The notes beneath the pieces are model-generated. The model saw nothing but the letters and a program-made list of their open reading frames with translations. It was not told the origin of the DNA and made no database searches. DNA of 64,000 bases from Natronocella acetinitrilica (GTDB lineage Bacteria; Pseudomonadota; Gammaproteobacteria; Nitrococcales; Aquisalimonadaceae): NCBI RefSeq assembly GCF_024170285.1, contig NZ_JALJXV010000011.1, positions 62,001 to 126,000 of the forward strand. Reading direction: 5' to 3'. Numbering within the stretch: position 1 is the first letter of the stretch; each line of letters begins with the position of its first letter. A program made the position numbers and the translations under genes. Shown one piece after another: positions 12,306 through 24,986 of this stretch.

Positions 12306-12336
12306 AAAAAAAGAGGCCGCTCCCGGGAGCGGCCTC
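12306..12336 (-). terminator. Rho-independent terminator of the pnt operon
   Basis: A perfect 24-base palindrome (12313-12336, arms of 12) lies 29 bp past the pntB stop and is followed, on the minus strand, by seven T (the A run at 12306-12312). It has the right orientation for pnt transcription and also separates it from the G8 lipoprotein gene downstream. Confidence 0.9.
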
Positions 12337-12364
12337 TGGTCATCCATGAATCTCAGTGCGGTGC

Positions 12365-13777
<1,413 letters not shown>

Positions 13778-13789
13778 GTCCTAGCCCCC

Positions 13790-14086
13790 TTATCCGTCGT
13801 TCTTGCTGCTCTTGAACATCTCGAGCATGCGTTCGGTGACGACGTAGCCGCCCACGGCGTTACCTGCACCAAGGAGCACGGCAATGAAGCCGATCAGCTG
13901 TTCCATTGGTGTCTCGGCGTGGCCCAGCGCAATCATCGCGCCGATTACCACGATGCCGTGGATGAAGTTCGAGCCAGACATCAGCGGCGTGTGCAGGATG
14001 ACAGGGACTCGGGAAATGACTTCATAGCCCGCCACTGCGGACAGCATGAAGATGTAAAGGGCGGTGAAACCGGTGATCTCGATCAT
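13790..14086 (-). CDS. pntA2: NAD(P) transhydrogenase subunit alpha, membrane part (alpha-2)
   Basis: 98 residues with three membrane segments (FTALYIFMLSAVAGYEVI; IHGIVVIGAMIALGHA; LIGFIAVLLGAGNAVGGYV), matching the C-terminal membrane domain of E. coli PntA, which is a separate polypeptide in many bacteria. The motif RVPVILHTPLMSGSNFIHG is strongly conserved. Its start overlaps the alpha-1 stop by ATGA and pntB follows 12 bp later. Confidence 0.95.
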   Translation of the reverse strand: MIEITGFTALYIFMLSAVAGYEVISRVPVILHTPLMSGSNFIHGIVVIGAMIALGHAETPMEQLIGFIAVLLGAGNAVGGYVVTERMLEMFKSSKNDG

Positions 14087-15219
14087 GACTTCTTCCCTCC
14101 CTCAAGGCGCTCGCGGGTGGCGCCGTGCTTGATTTCACCGTCATGGGTCAGGCAGCTGTCACGCAGCACCTGGTCTTCCCAGTCAAGAACGAGTTCGCCG
14201 TCCTTGATGATGAGGGTCAGCAAGTTATAGAGGTTGCGTGCATACATCTCGCTGGCGTGCTGGCACAGCGCGCTGACCACGTTCTTGGGCCCATAGACAA
14301 TGACGCCGTTGTGGTCCACTTCCTTGCCGGCCTGGGTGACCTCGCAGTTACCGCCGGTCTCTGCGGCCAGATCAATGACCACTGCGCCGCGCTTCATGCG
14401 CTCGACTGTCGCGGTATCAATGATCTTCGGTGCCGGGCGGCCGGGAATGGCGGCCGTGGTGATCACCGCATCGGCCTTGGCGATGTGATCGGCGAGCACC
14501 TTGGCCTGTTGCGCCTGTTCTTCCTTGGTCAGTTCGCGGGCGTAGCCGCCCTCACCATCGGCCTTGACGCCGGTATCGATGAACTTGCCGCCCAGGGATT
14601 CCACCTGCTCCTTGGTGGCAGAGCGGACGTCATAGGCTTCTACCACCGCGCCAAGGCGCTTCGCCGTTGCAATGGCCTGCAGACCGGCCACGCCGGCACC
14701 CACGACGACAACTCTCGACGGCTTGATGGTGCCGGCGGCCGTAGTGAGCATGGGGAACAGTCTTGGGCTGATATTGGCAGCCAGCAGGACCGACTTGTAG
14801 CCGGCGATGGAGGCCTGGGACGACAGCGCATCGATGGCCTGTGCCCGGGTGATACGCGGCACCAGTTCCATGGAGAAGCTGGTGATCTTGCGCTTGACCA
14901 GCTCCTTGATGCGGGTGTCACCTTCGTGGGGCGCCATGAAGCCCATCAGGATGCTGCCTTGCTTGAGCTTGCCCACCTCTTCCACGGTGGGCGGTTGCAC
15001 CTTCAGCATGATGTCCGCGCTCTTGAAGGCCTTGCTCGAGGCCGTGACGGCCTTGACGCCCTCGTAGGCGTCGTCATCGAATCCGCTTTCAACGCCCGCA
15101 CCTTTTTCAAGCAGCAGCTCGACTCCGAGCTTTTCCATCTGCTTGAACAGGCTGGGCACCAGAGCCACACGCCGTTCTCCCGGCTGAGACTCTTTCGGCA
15201 CAGCGACCTTGATTGCCAT
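14083..15219 (-). CDS. pntA1: NAD(P) transhydrogenase subunit alpha, soluble part (alpha-1)
   Basis: 378 residues from the ATG at 15219 (MAIKVAVPKES), chosen because GGGAG sits about 8 bases upstream and homologues begin with exactly this sequence; an in-frame GTG at 15240 would add seven residues. Contains the NAD(H)-binding domain I of the alanine dehydrogenase/PNT family: PGERRVALVP at the N-terminus, and the Rossmann motif VVGAGVAGLQAIATAKRLGA near residue 170. Soluble, docks onto the membrane subunits. Confidence 0.96.
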   Translation of the reverse strand: MAIKVAVPKESQPGERRVALVPSLFKQMEKLGVELLLEKGAGVESGFDDDAYEGVKAVTASSKAFKSADIMLKVQPPTVEEVGKLKQGSILMGFMAPHEGDTRIKELVKRKITSFSMELVPRITRAQAIDALSSQASIAGYKSVLLAANISPRLFPMLTTAAGTIKPSRVVVVGAGVAGLQAIATAKRLGAVVEAYDVRSATKEQVESLGGKFIDTGVKADGEGGYARELTKEEQAQQAKVLADHIAKADAVITTAAIPGRPAPKIIDTATVERMKRGAVVIDLAAETGGNCEVTQAGKEVDHNGVIVYGPKNVVSALCQHASEMYARNLYNLLTLIIKDGELVLDWEDQVLRDSCLTHDGEIKHGATRERLEGGKKS

Positions 15220-15240
15220 GTTTGATCTCCCGTTTTTCAC

Positions 15241-15599
15241 AGGGTTGCTCCGACCTCATTGAGTGCCGCTCCGAGCCTGAAAACGGCCCACACCCCGGGA
15301 GCGATCACGGGTCGGACAAAAAAGCGCGGACGGTACGACCCGGCCGCGCTAGCCGCGCAATCATAGTGCAAAGTTGTCCAGATTTGAAGGGCGTAGCGAG
15401 TCAGGCGGCTATGAGGGTGCCTCCAGCAGGCTTGCCTCGCCATGTGCAGGACTCCTCCATTGCGGGTTATCGCCCACTCTCTCGCAGGGCCTACATCATG
15501 TTGAAACAATTGTCATTTGTCATGGTCTGTGGGATACATGGACTGAGACATCACGCCGCCTGCAAAACCAGGCCTTCGTGACCAGCAGGAGATCTGACG
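15241..15599. other. Intergenic region between divergent pntA1 and HNH gene
   Basis: About 380 bp without a coding region I would defend. It holds the pnt promoter candidate and, near 15505-15535, an AT-richer stretch (TTGAAACAATTGTCATTTGTC) that probably carries the HNH gene promoter, although I see no good -10 at the right spacing. No repeat or RNA gene recognised. Confidence 0.4.
15360..15388 (-). promoter_or_regulatory. Candidate sigma-70 promoter of pntA1A2B
   Basis: On the minus strand TTCAAA (15388-15383) and TATGAT (15365-15360) are spaced by 17 bp, 4/6 and 5/6 matches to the consensus. Transcription would start near 15353, leaving about 130 bases of leader before pntA1. Identified by eye. 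Confidence 0.45.
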
Positions 15600-16223
15600 G
15601 TGCTCACCCTTGCGAGCCAGATCCTCCGGACCGACGTTTCCGGCATGCCGCTGGAATGGATTACCTATCAGGACGCGGTCCGGCTCTACTACCTGGGGCA
15701 GGTTGTCTACAGTTGCGGCAGCCTGCTCTATCGTGTCCGCGGTGGCTACAACGCCAAAAGCGGGCTGCGCAGCGTTATCGAACTCAATTCGATCATTGCC
15801 ACCGAGGGCAGCGTCCAGGCTGTGATGAAGGGGCGCAATGGCTACGTGCCGCCGTTGGATAACAAGGCCTTGTTCCGGCGCGACGACTTCCTCTGCCTCT
15901 ATTGCGGTGAGCATTACAGCTCCTCCCGCCTGTCCCGTGACCATGTCACGCCGATCAGTCAGCGGGGGCAGGATGTCTGGAACAACGTGGTGACGGCCTG
16001 CAAGCGCTGTAACAACTACAAGGCCGGGCGTACGCCGGAGCAGGCCGGCATGGAGCTGCTCGCCATTCCGTTCATTCCCACCCACGCGGAGTACATCTAC
16101 CTCAAGGGGCGGCGGATCCTCGCTGACCAGATGGAGTTTCTTCGCGCCCACTTCCCGCGCACCTCGCCGCTGCGGGACCGAAAGGTAAAGGTCTACACGG
16201 TGGAAGGCCCGGGCAGGCACTGA
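15600..16223 (+). CDS. HNH endonuclease family protein
   Basis: 207 residues from the GTG at 15600, preceded by AGGAGATCTGACG. The HNH fold is in the middle: CLYCG (zinc CxxC), SRDHVTPISQRGQDVWNN (the D-H and N of the ββα-metal motif) and CKRCNNYKAGRTP (second CxxC). This is the widespread stand-alone type found as a single chromosomal gene in many proteobacteria, with a variable N-terminal region (WITYQDAVRLYYLGQVVY). No adjacent methylase, toxin immunity gene or intron, so a restriction or homing role is not supported; biological role unknown. Confidence 0.85.
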   Translation: MLTLASQILRTDVSGMPLEWITYQDAVRLYYLGQVVYSCGSLLYRVRGGYNAKSGLRSVIELNSIIATEGSVQAVMKGRNGYVPPLDNKALFRRDDFLCLYCGEHYSSSRLSRDHVTPISQRGQDVWNNVVTACKRCNNYKAGRTPEQAGMELLAIPFIPTHAEYIYLKGRRILADQMEFLRAHFPRTSPLRDRKVKVYTVEGPGRH

Positions 16224-16252
16224 ACGCGGCTGGTTTGAATGGGCGCCGGTAC

Positions 16253-16282
16253 TTGACCGGCACGGTGGGTTCTGCGTATGTT
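16253..16282 (+). promoter_or_regulatory. Candidate promoter of the leu leader-leuA transcript
   Basis: TTGACC (16253-16258, 5/6) and TATGTT (16277-16282, 4/6) are spaced by 18 bp. Transcription would begin about 16288-16290, at or next to the ATG of the leader peptide, which would make that peptide nearly leaderless. Found by eye. Confidence 0.4.
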
Positions 16283-16288
16283 CTAGGC

Positions 16289-16348
16289 ATGAATACTCGG
16301 GATTTCGCCTCGCGCGCTCTACTACGACTGCTAAACCCGGCCTCCTGA
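16289..16348 (+). CDS. leuL: Leucine leader peptide (attenuator)
   Basis: 19-codon open frame ending in TGA about 235 bp before leuA: MNTRDFASRALLRLLNPAS. Four of the five codons at positions 11-15 are leucine, three of them the rare codon CTA. The CTA run, followed by an Asn codon and then small residues, closely resembles E. coli leuL (four CTA codons then AAC). Ribosome stalling here when Leu-tRNA is scarce would alter folding of the following RNA and let leuA be transcribed. The peptide itself is expected to have no other function. Position, codon choice and neighbour agree well. Confidence 0.75.
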   Translation: MNTRDFASRALLRLLNPAS

Positions 16349-18298
<1,950 letters not shown>

Positions 18299-18299
18299 G

Positions 18300-18683
18300 G
18301 TGAGTAGCGCCTGGGTCGCCGATCTGGCCCTGTTGTTACAGGCAATCGGTGATCCGGAGCGGGCGCGGCGGCTTGCCCGCATGGGGGGCCGCATCGTCAT
18401 GCTCATGGGTGTGATCGTGGTCACTGTCGGCGCGTTGGCAGCGGACACCGCTACCATGCTCGAAGGCACCCTGGTTGCCCTGCTTGGCTTTGCCGCCGGG
18501 TGGGCTTACAGCCGCCTTGCATCCATAATTCTTGCCTTGTTGATGGCGCTGGGTATCGCAACCGGGCTGGCCGTTGGGGCTGCAACCATCGGATTGCTGG
18601 TTCAGGTTGCGGTATTTGGCGTCTGCCTGCGCCTGGTGGAAGCGACCTGGCATGTGCAGCGGGCGCGGCGACAGCAGGAGTAG
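18300..18683 (+). CDS. Small membrane protein of unknown function
   Basis: 127 residues from the GTG at 18300 (GGAAGG about 10 bases upstream, inside the leuA end). An amphipathic N-terminal helix (VADLALLLQAIGDPERARRLARMG) precedes four hydrophobic segments (IVMLMGVIVVTVGALAA; MLEGTLVALLGFAAG; IILALLMALGIATGLAVGA; LLVQVAVFGVCLRLV). No family recognised. Sandwiched between leuA and the Xni-like nuclease on one strand, so probably co-transcribed. Confidence 0.65.
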   Translation: MSSAWVADLALLLQAIGDPERARRLARMGGRIVMLMGVIVVTVGALAADTATMLEGTLVALLGFAAGWAYSRLASIILALLMALGIATGLAVGAATIGLLVQVAVFGVCLRLVEATWHVQRARRQQE

Positions 18684-18692
18684 CGGGGCAAG

Positions 18693-19589
18693 ATGCAGCT
18701 TTACCTGATCGATGCGAGTATCTATATCTTCCGTGCCTGGTTTTCCCTGGATGACCGGGTTCGTGATGACCATGACAACGCCGCCCATGCCGTCTTCGGT
18801 TATGGCAATTTCCTCCTCGACTTCCTGGAAGGGACCCGACCCGGCCACGCCCTTGCCGGGTTCGACGAAAGCCTCAACACCTGCTTCCGCAACGACTTCT
18901 ATCCACCTTACAAGGCGAACAGGCCCGAGGCGCCGGAAGATCTCAAGCGACAGATCGGTATCTGTCGTGATCTGACCCGCGGGCTCGGCTTGCTTACGCT
19001 GGCCAGTGACCGCTATGAGGCAGACGACCTCATCGGCGCGGCGGCCGAGCGTTTCCGGCCGGCGGGTTTCAGCATGCGCTTCATGACCTCCGACAAGGAC
19101 TATGCCCAGCTACTGGAGCCCGGCGACCGGATCTGGGATGCGGCGGGGCGGCGTAACCTGGATTGCGAGGGGGTCGAGCGGGAGATGGGGGTGCGTTCCG
19201 ACCAGGTCGCCGACCTGCTGGCACTGGCCGGAGACAGTGTCGACAACATACCCGGCGTACCGGGCGTGGGGCCGAAGTCGGCGCGGGTGCTGTTGCAGCA
19301 TTTCGGAGGCTTGGAGGGGATCTACGAATCGCTGGACCTGGTGCCGCAGTTACCCATGCGCGGCGCTGCGCGAGTAGCGAGATTACTGGACGAGCACCGG
19401 GACATGGCCTTTCTCTGTCGGCGTCTGGCCACGATCCATCGCGGTGCACCGCTGGAATGTACCGAGGACTGCATCGCCGTCGGCCCCGCTGATCCAGACT
19501 TGCTCGGCTCGCTTCCGCTGCCTGGGCGCGTGCGACGTCGGGTGGATGCGAGGCTTGAAGCTGACCGCCGCGAATCCGAGCCGGTCTGA
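18693..19589 (+). CDS. 5'-3' exonuclease / flap endonuclease (Xni/ExoIX-like)
   Basis: 298 residues, homologous to the 5' nuclease domain of DNA polymerase I but without a polymerase. Motifs: LYLIDASIYIFRAW (first acidic residue), YPPYKANRPEAPEDL, SDRYEADDLIGAAA and MTSDKDYAQLLEPG (acidic metal cluster), then the helix-hairpin-helix LAGDSVDNIPGVPGVGPKSA. It would remove 5' flaps or primers. Somewhat longer than E. coli Xni (about 250). Overlaps the next gene by one base (TGATG). Confidence 0.85.
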   Translation: MQLYLIDASIYIFRAWFSLDDRVRDDHDNAAHAVFGYGNFLLDFLEGTRPGHALAGFDESLNTCFRNDFYPPYKANRPEAPEDLKRQIGICRDLTRGLGLLTLASDRYEADDLIGAAAERFRPAGFSMRFMTSDKDYAQLLEPGDRIWDAAGRRNLDCEGVEREMGVRSDQVADLLALAGDSVDNIPGVPGVGPKSARVLLQHFGGLEGIYESLDLVPQLPMRGAARVARLLDEHRDMAFLCRRLATIHRGAPLECTEDCIAVGPADPDLLGSLPLPGRVRRRVDARLEADRRESEPV

Positions 19590-20473
19590 TGACGCCCTGG
19601 GGGGAGATCGCCGCGGCGATAGGCGAGACAACCGATGGGCAGCCAGTCATTCGCCAGCGAATCCCGCTTTCCGGCGGCAGCATCAATACCGCGTACCGGG
19701 TTGAGACCACGGTTGGTGACTATTTCGTCAAGCTCAATGACGCCACGCGGCTGGACATGTTCCAGGCCGAGGCCGATGGCCTGCGCGATTTGGCGGCGGT
19801 TGATCACGGGCCGCGTATTCCGATTGTGATCACCCACGGTGTGGCGGCGGGGCGCAGCTTCCTGGTGCTGGAGTGGATCAATCTGCGTGGCCGGGGTGAC
19901 TGGGCGGCGTTGGGCACGGCCCTCGCTCACTTGCACGGGCAGACGGGCGAGCAACATGGCTGGCACCGGGATAACACCATCGGTTCCACGCCGCAGCCCA
20001 ATTCGCAGCACCCGGATTGGTGCAGCTTTTTCGCTGGGCAACGGCTGGGTTTTCAGTTGTCCCTTGCCGAGCAGTCCGGCGCGTCGACGCGGTTGCTGGA
20101 CCGCGGCCAGCGCTTGCAGGATGCCTTGCCCGCGTTGCTGGCGGGGCATGCCCCGGCGCCGTCGCTGCTGCATGGCGACTTGTGGTCCGGCAATGTCGCC
20201 TTCGACGAGTCCGGTGCCCCGGTGCTCTATGATCCGGCCACGCACTACGGAGACCGGGAGTGCGATCTTGCCATGAGCGAGCTGTTCGGCCGCTTTCCCG
20301 AGGCGTGCTACACCGCCTACGAGTCCGTCTGGCCCCTCGAGTCGGGCTACCCGGTGCGCCGGGATCTCTACCAGCTCTACCACGTGCTCAATCACTTCAA
20401 CCTGTTCGGCGGCGGCTACGCCGGGAGTGCCCAGAGCCTTGTTGACCGGTTGCTGGCGGAGGTTGCGGGGTGA
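19589..20473 (+). CDS. Fructosamine kinase family protein
   Basis: 294 residues of the fructosamine-3-kinase/APH fold. Visible: the opening PLSGGSINTAYRVET (nucleotide loop), YFVKLND (ATP lysine), the catalytic loop LLHGDLWSGNVAF and the metal-binding YDPATHYGDRECDLAM, with the C-terminal LYHVLNHFNLFGGGY typical of the family (YniA-like). Phosphorylates protein-bound or free ketosamines, thought to repair glycation; the true substrate in bacteria is poorly known. Last gene of the plus-strand run starting at leuA. Confidence 0.9.
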   Translation: MTPWGEIAAAIGETTDGQPVIRQRIPLSGGSINTAYRVETTVGDYFVKLNDATRLDMFQAEADGLRDLAAVDHGPRIPIVITHGVAAGRSFLVLEWINLRGRGDWAALGTALAHLHGQTGEQHGWHRDNTIGSTPQPNSQHPDWCSFFAGQRLGFQLSLAEQSGASTRLLDRGQRLQDALPALLAGHAPAPSLLHGDLWSGNVAFDESGAPVLYDPATHYGDRECDLAMSELFGRFPEACYTAYESVWPLESGYPVRRDLYQLYHVLNHFNLFGGGYAGSAQSLVDRLLAEVAG

Positions 20474-20506
20474 GTCACAGGCGTGGTGGCCTGGTTGAGG
20501 GTTGTC

Positions 20507-20599
20507 GTGGTGCGTTACGGCCTTCGGCCTAACGCACCCTACGGGAAACGGGCACGGCCAAAGGTAGGGTGTGTTAGGCCGAAGGCCGTAACGCACCAC
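20507..20599. repeat. REP-like paired inverted repeat
   Basis: Two 36-base arms, 20507-20542 and 20564-20599, are reverse complements at 35 of 36 positions with a 21-base centre. Each arm is itself a hairpin around GGCCTTCGGCC within GTTACGGCC...GGCCTAAC. GTGCGTTACGGCCTTCGGCC-type units of this kind are dispersed in many gammaproteobacterial genomes. It lies between the convergent FN3K-family and PfkB genes, where it could also end transcription from both sides; the rest of the 220 bp gap shows nothing. Confidence 0.85.
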
Positions 20600-20694
20600 A
20601 AGGGCGCTGGCCAGGCCACCGGCCTCCATGGACGGGTTCACGGCGTGTCCCCGAGGGCCCCACCCGCACTCCGTTCCTCTCCACGGTGAGTACG

Positions 20695-21633
20695 TTATCC
20701 GTTGAGATCTGCGCCGAAGGCGTCCCGGTACCAGGCGCGAAAATCGTCCATGCTGAAATGGTGATTCTGGGTGCCGTGTCGCGCCACCTTGATGGAGCCC
20801 ATCAGGGATGCGATTCGGCCAGTGGTCTCCCAGTCGAGTTCCCGCATCAGGCCGAATAGCAGCCCGGCGCGGTAGGCGTCGCCGCATCCGGTGGGGTCGA
20901 CCACGGCGCTGGGCTTCACCGGGGGGATGTCGATGCGCCGTCCGTCGGTATAGATGTGCGAGCCTTCCGCGCCCTTCGTGACCACCAGCCCCTGGGTGCG
21001 GCGCGCCAGCTCGCCCACGGGCTGACCGATGCGCTCCTCCAGCAGCCGCGACTCGTAGTCGTTCACGGCAACCCAGGTGGCCTGATCCACCATGGTCAGC
21101 AGTTCGTCTCCATCGAACAGCGGCAGCCCCTGGCCGGGATCGAATATGAACGGGATGCCTGCTTCCTTGAACTGCCGCGCATGCTGCAGCATGCCGTCAC
21201 GGCCGTTGGGCGCGACGATGCCGATACGGGCGCCGGCGTCCGTGGGGATGTCAACGATATGCGCCAGCCCCATGGCGCCGGGGTGAAAGGCGGTGATCTG
21301 GTTGTCGTCCAGATCGGTGGTGATGTAGGCCTGCGCGGTGTAGTGATCATCCAGCACGCGCACGAAGCGCTGGGAGATCCCCCATTTTTCCATCCAGTCG
21401 GTGTAATCGGAGAAATCCGCGCCCACTGTCGCTACCGGCAATGGCTCGCCGCCCAGCAGCTTCAGGTTGTAGGCAATATTGCCGGCGCAGCCGCCGAACT
21501 CCTTGCGCAGCTCCTCCACCAGGAAAGAGACGTTGAGAATGTGCACCTGCTCCGGCAACACGTGGTTCTTGAAGCGGTCGCGGAACACCATGATCGTGTC
21601 ATAGGCCAGCGACCCGCTGATCAATGCTGTCAT
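20695..21633 (-). CDS. PfkB-family sugar/nucleoside kinase (adenosine-kinase-like)
   Basis: 312 residues. PfkB signatures: [18 protein letters not shown] near residue 48 and the C-terminal anion hole and catalytic Asp in [16 protein letters not shown]. The opening [11 protein letters not shown] and the linker FHPGAM are like bacterial proteins annotated as adenosine kinase. Phosphorylates a ribonucleoside or sugar with ATP; the exact substrate is uncertain. Its start overlaps the gcvPB stop by ATGA, so it is the last gene of the glycine cleavage operon. Confidence 0.8.
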   Translation of the reverse strand: MTALISGSLAYDTIMVFRDRFKNHVLPEQVHILNVSFLVEELRKEFGGCAGNIAYNLKLLGGEPLPVATVGADFSDYTDWMEKWGISQRFVRVLDDHYTAQAYITTDLDDNQITAFHPGAMGLAHIVDIPTDAGARIGIVAPNGRDGMLQHARQFKEAGIPFIFDPGQGLPLFDGDELLTMVDQATWVAVNDYESRLLEERIGQPVGELARRTQGLVVTKGAEGSHIYTDGRRIDIPPVKPSAVVDPTGCGDAYRAGLLFGLMRELDWETTGRIASLMGSIKVARHGTQNHHFSMDDFRAWYRDAFGADLNG

Positions 21634-23138
21634 CCATTACTCCGCTTCGGCTGGGCGTCACTTTCCACAGGCGCGGCCGGGTGCCAGACCAGATCCAGCT
21701 CCTTCGCGGCCCGCACTTCGTCAAGCCTTCTCACCGGCATGGTGTAGGGCGCCCCCTTTAGGGTGTCTATGTTCTCCATGCCCTCCTTGCGGATAGCTAC
21801 CATGGCCTCGACGAAGCCATCAAGCTCTTCCCGGGTTTCGGTCTCGGTGGGCTCGATCAGCAGGCACTCCGGGACCAGTAGCGGGAAGTAGGTGGTGGGT
21901 GCGTGATAGCCGTAGTCCAGCAGACGCTTCGCCACGTCCATGGCGGTAATGCCGTACTCCTTTGCCTCGCGACGGAAGCTGATGATGAATTCATGGCTTG
22001 CGCGGCGATTGCGGAACCAGACCTGGAAGCCCTCTTCGCGCAGCCGGGTCATCACGTAGTTGGCGTTCAGCGTGGCGAACTCGGAAACACGAATCATGCC
22101 CTCCCGGCCAAGCATGCGGGCGTAGACATAGGCACGCAGAATCACCCCGGCATTGCCCATGAAAGCGGACAGGCGGCCGATGGTCTGGGGGCGCTCCTTT
22201 TCAGTCAGCCACTGGTAGCTGCCATCTTCGGCACGCTCCACCACTGGCAGTGGCATGAAGGGCAGCAGGCGCTTGCCCACGCCGATGGCTCCAGCGCCTG
22301 GTCCACCGCCGCCGTGGGGCGTGGAGAAGGTCTTGTGCAGGTTGATATGGATGACATCAAAACCCATGTCGCCGGGGCGGGCCTTGCCCAGGATCGCGTT
22401 CAGGTTGGCGCCGTCGTAGTAGAGCAGGCCACCGGCACCATGCACCAGGTCGGCCATTTCCTTGATGCGCCGCTCGAATACACCCAGCGTGGACGGGTTG
22501 GTAAGCATGATTCCGGCGGTCTTCGGCCCCACGGCCTCGCGCAGGGCTTCCATATCCACATCACCGTCGCTATCGGTGGGGATCTCCCGGACCGTGTAAC
22601 CGCACATCACCGCTGTTGCGGGGTTGGTGCCGTGGGCGGCGTCCGGCACCAGTATCTCGGTGCGGGCGTCATCGTTGCGGGAGCGGTGATAGGCGCGAAT
22701 CATGGCCACGCCGGCGAACTCTCCCTGGGCGCCGGCCATTGGAGTCAGGCTACAGCCGTCGAGTCCGGTGACCTCGGCGAGCATTTCCTGCAGCTCCCAC
22801 ACACAGGCCATATAGCCCTGGCCATGGGAGGCTGGCCCCCACGGGTGACGGTCGAGAAACCCGGGCAGCATGGCGAGGCGGTTACTGGCCCGCGGGTTGT
22901 ACTTCATGGTGCAGGAACCCAGCGGGTAGAAGTGCGTGTCGATGGAAAAATTCCGCTGCGACAACCGCGTGTAGTGGCGTACCACCTGAAGCTCGGAGAC
23001 TTCCGGCATCAGCGGGGCATCACTGCGCAGGTGTTCGGCCGGAATATCGCCGGGAGTGGCCAGGTCAGCCGCGGGGGCCTGCACAGTGGCGCGGCGACCG
23101 GGGCTGCTCTGTTCGAAAATCAGTTTGTCTTCACGCAT
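21630..23138 (-). CDS. gcvPB: Glycine dehydrogenase (decarboxylating) subunit 2
   Basis: 502 residues from the ATG at 23138 ([15 protein letters not shown], the family's usual start); upstream extension rejected. C-terminal half of the P-protein of the glycine cleavage system: carries the PLP lysine in [18 protein letters not shown] and the glycine-rich GARGEF-like region [11 protein letters not shown]. Decarboxylates glycine and passes the aminomethyl group to lipoyl-GcvH, in complex with GcvPA. Starts 4 bp after the gcvPA stop. Confidence 0.97.
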   Translation of the reverse strand: MREDKLIFEQSSPGRRATVQAPAADLATPGDIPAEHLRSDAPLMPEVSELQVVRHYTRLSQRNFSIDTHFYPLGSCTMKYNPRASNRLAMLPGFLDRHPWGPASHGQGYMACVWELQEMLAEVTGLDGCSLTPMAGAQGEFAGVAMIRAYHRSRNDDARTEILVPDAAHGTNPATAVMCGYTVREIPTDSDGDVDMEALREAVGPKTAGIMLTNPSTLGVFERRIKEMADLVHGAGGLLYYDGANLNAILGKARPGDMGFDVIHINLHKTFSTPHGGGGPGAGAIGVGKRLLPFMPLPVVERAEDGSYQWLTEKERPQTIGRLSAFMGNAGVILRAYVYARMLGREGMIRVSEFATLNANYVMTRLREEGFQVWFRNRRASHEFIISFRREAKEYGITAMDVAKRLLDYGYHAPTTYFPLLVPECLLIEPTETETREELDGFVEAMVAIRKEGMENIDTLKGAPYTMPVRRLDEVRAAKELDLVWHPAAPVESDAQPKRSNG

Positions 23139-23142
23139 GGCA

Positions 23143-24501
23143 TCAACCTCCCGCAACCGCTGCACGCAGCCGTGCGGCATAGTGCGCGATGTCTTCGTCG
23201 GTCACGACTTCCGTGGCGCAGACCAGCAGTTCCCGTTCGCGGCCCGAATCGTGCCGCCCCAGATCATATCCGCCCAGGATGCCTTCCCCGGCCAGGGTTT
23301 CCAGTACCGGCGCCGCCGCCGTGGGCAGGCGCAGCAGCCGCTCGTGGAATACCGGACCGCTGTGGACGGCTTCCACACCAGGAATCTCCGTCAGCGCCGC
23401 CACCAGGCGATTGGTCTGCTCGTGACAGGCAATCGCCACGCGACGCAGCCCTTCCGCACCCAGCAGAGACATGTGGATTGTCGCCGCGGTGACCATCAGG
23501 CCCTGGTTGGTGCAGATGTTGGAAGTGGCCTTGGAGCGCCTGATGTGCTGCTCCCGGGCCTGCAGGGTCAGCGTGTAACCTGTCTTGCCGTCCAGGTCTA
23601 CCGTTCGGCCGATCACCCGTCCCGGCATTTGCCGGACGTGGGCCTTGCGCGTGCAGAGAAAGCCGAAATAGGGGCCACCGGAGGACAGGGGGATACCCAT
23701 GGGCTGACCTTCACCACAGGCGATATCGACACCCTTGCTGCCCCATTGGCCCGGCGGTTTCAGCAGCGCCAGTGCCAGTGGGTTGACCACGGCAATGACC
23801 ATGGCACCGGCGGCATGGGCGGCGTCGGTCAGGGCGTCGACGGCTTCCAGACGGCCATAGAAGTTGGGCTGCTGGATGACCACCGCCGCTGCTTCGTCAA
23901 GGTCATCGAGGCCGGAGACATCCAGTGCGCCATCCTTCTCGGGCAGGGGCAGGGTGTCGAGTTCGATGCCCTGGTTGTCCACGATTGCCCGGATCACGTC
24001 CCGGTAGATCGGGTGCAGGGTGCCGGCCAGGAACACCCGGCGGCTTTTTGCACGCCGGTTGGCGCGCACCGCCATGAGGATGGCCTCCGCCACGGCGGTG
24101 GCACCGTCATAGAGTGATGCGTTGGAGACGTCCATGCCAGTCAGGCCGGCCATCATGCTCTGGTATTCGTAGAGCAGCTGCAGAGTGCCCTGACTGGCCT
24201 CTGCCTGATACGGCGTGTAGGCGCTGTAGTATTCCCCGCGGGTGGTCAGCTCCCACACCGCCGCCGGCACATGGTGCCGGTAGGCGCCAGCGCCGATGAA
24301 GCATAGCGGTACTTCGTCCTGCCGGGCGCGCTCCCGCATCAAGCGGGTGATGGTCTGCTCGGGCAGCCCCGCGGGCAGCCCGTCGAGGGAGGCGCCGCGC
24401 AGCGGCTCGGGAATTTCGTCGAACAGGGCGTTGATATCCGCGACACCGATGGTGTCGAGCATATGCCGGATATCGTCGTCGGTATGAGGGATGAATGGCA
24501 T
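23143..24501 (-). CDS. gcvPA: Glycine dehydrogenase (decarboxylating) subunit 1
   Basis: 452 residues, the N-terminal half of the P-protein as a separate chain. Typical motifs: [15 protein letters not shown] at the start, [43 protein letters not shown] and [15 protein letters not shown]. Forms the alpha2beta2 P-protein with GcvPB. Two-gene P-protein is usual in Gram-positives and thermophiles, and in some gammaproteobacterial lineages, unlike E. coli's single 950-residue GcvP. Confidence 0.97.
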   Translation of the reverse strand: MPFIPHTDDDIRHMLDTIGVADINALFDEIPEPLRGASLDGLPAGLPEQTITRLMRERARQDEVPLCFIGAGAYRHHVPAAVWELTTRGEYYSAYTPYQAEASQGTLQLLYEYQSMMAGLTGMDVSNASLYDGATAVAEAILMAVRANRRAKSRRVFLAGTLHPIYRDVIRAIVDNQGIELDTLPLPEKDGALDVSGLDDLDEAAAVVIQQPNFYGRLEAVDALTDAAHAAGAMVIAVVNPLALALLKPPGQWGSKGVDIACGEGQPMGIPLSSGGPYFGFLCTRKAHVRQMPGRVIGRTVDLDGKTGYTLTLQAREQHIRRSKATSNICTNQGLMVTAATIHMSLLGAEGLRRVAIACHEQTNRLVAALTEIPGVEAVHSGPVFHERLLRLPTAAAPVLETLAGEGILGGYDLGRHDSGRERELLVCATEVVTDEDIAHYAARLRAAVAGG

Positions 24502-24547
24502 GGCTCTACCATATGGCTATTGACTGGAAGGCTGAGTGGGTTGGACC

Positions 24548-24949
24548 TTACTCCTCGTCCTCCTGTTCGCTGACCATGTGCTCGTAGTCGTCAGCGTCCA
24601 TCAGTTCTTCGATGCTGTCGGCGTCGTCCGGCTTGATGCGCATGATCCAGCCGTCACCGTATGGGTCCGTATTCACAAGCTCCGGCTCATCGGTGAGCCG
24701 GCCGTTGGTGTCGACAATGACGCCGTCCACTGGGGCGTAGACGTCGGATGCCGCCTTGACGGATTCCACCACTGCACAACCTTCGCCGGCCTGCACGGTG
24801 CCGTCCATCGCTGGCGTCTCGACGAAGACCAGATCTCCCAGGGCACCCTGAGCATGGTCCGTGATGCCAACGGTAATGGTGCCGTCCTCTTCCGCACGAA
24901 CCCATTCATGGGTGGCGGCATAACGCAGGTTGCTCGGTACTTCGCTCAT
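24548..24949 (-). CDS. gcvH: Glycine cleavage system H protein
   Basis: 133 residues; GGGGGAAG ribosome-binding site just upstream. Lipoyl domain with the modified lysine in VVESVKAASDVYAPVDG; opening SEVPSNLRYAATHEWVR is typical. Shuttles the aminomethyl group among P, T and L proteins. The C-terminal tail is acidic (EHMVSEQEDEE). Confidence 0.97.
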   Translation of the reverse strand: MSEVPSNLRYAATHEWVRAEEDGTITVGITDHAQGALGDLVFVETPAMDGTVQAGEGCAVVESVKAASDVYAPVDGVIVDTNGRLTDEPELVNTDPYGDGWIMRIKPDDADSIEELMDADDYEHMVSEQEDEE

Positions 24950-24986
24950 GGTCTTCCCCCGGCAGCGTGGTTCAGAGAAAAAGACT

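Noticed and set aside
19322-20887. Minus-strand 521-codon frame over the Xni-like and FN3K genes
   Set aside because: Antisense shadow, Arg/Pro/Gly-rich and crossing the REP-like repeat.
21903-23492. A 529-codon open frame on the plus strand over gcvPB and gcvPA
   Set aside because: Antisense shadow; no family motif and no ribosome-binding site, while the minus strand shows complete glycine dehydrogenase subunits.
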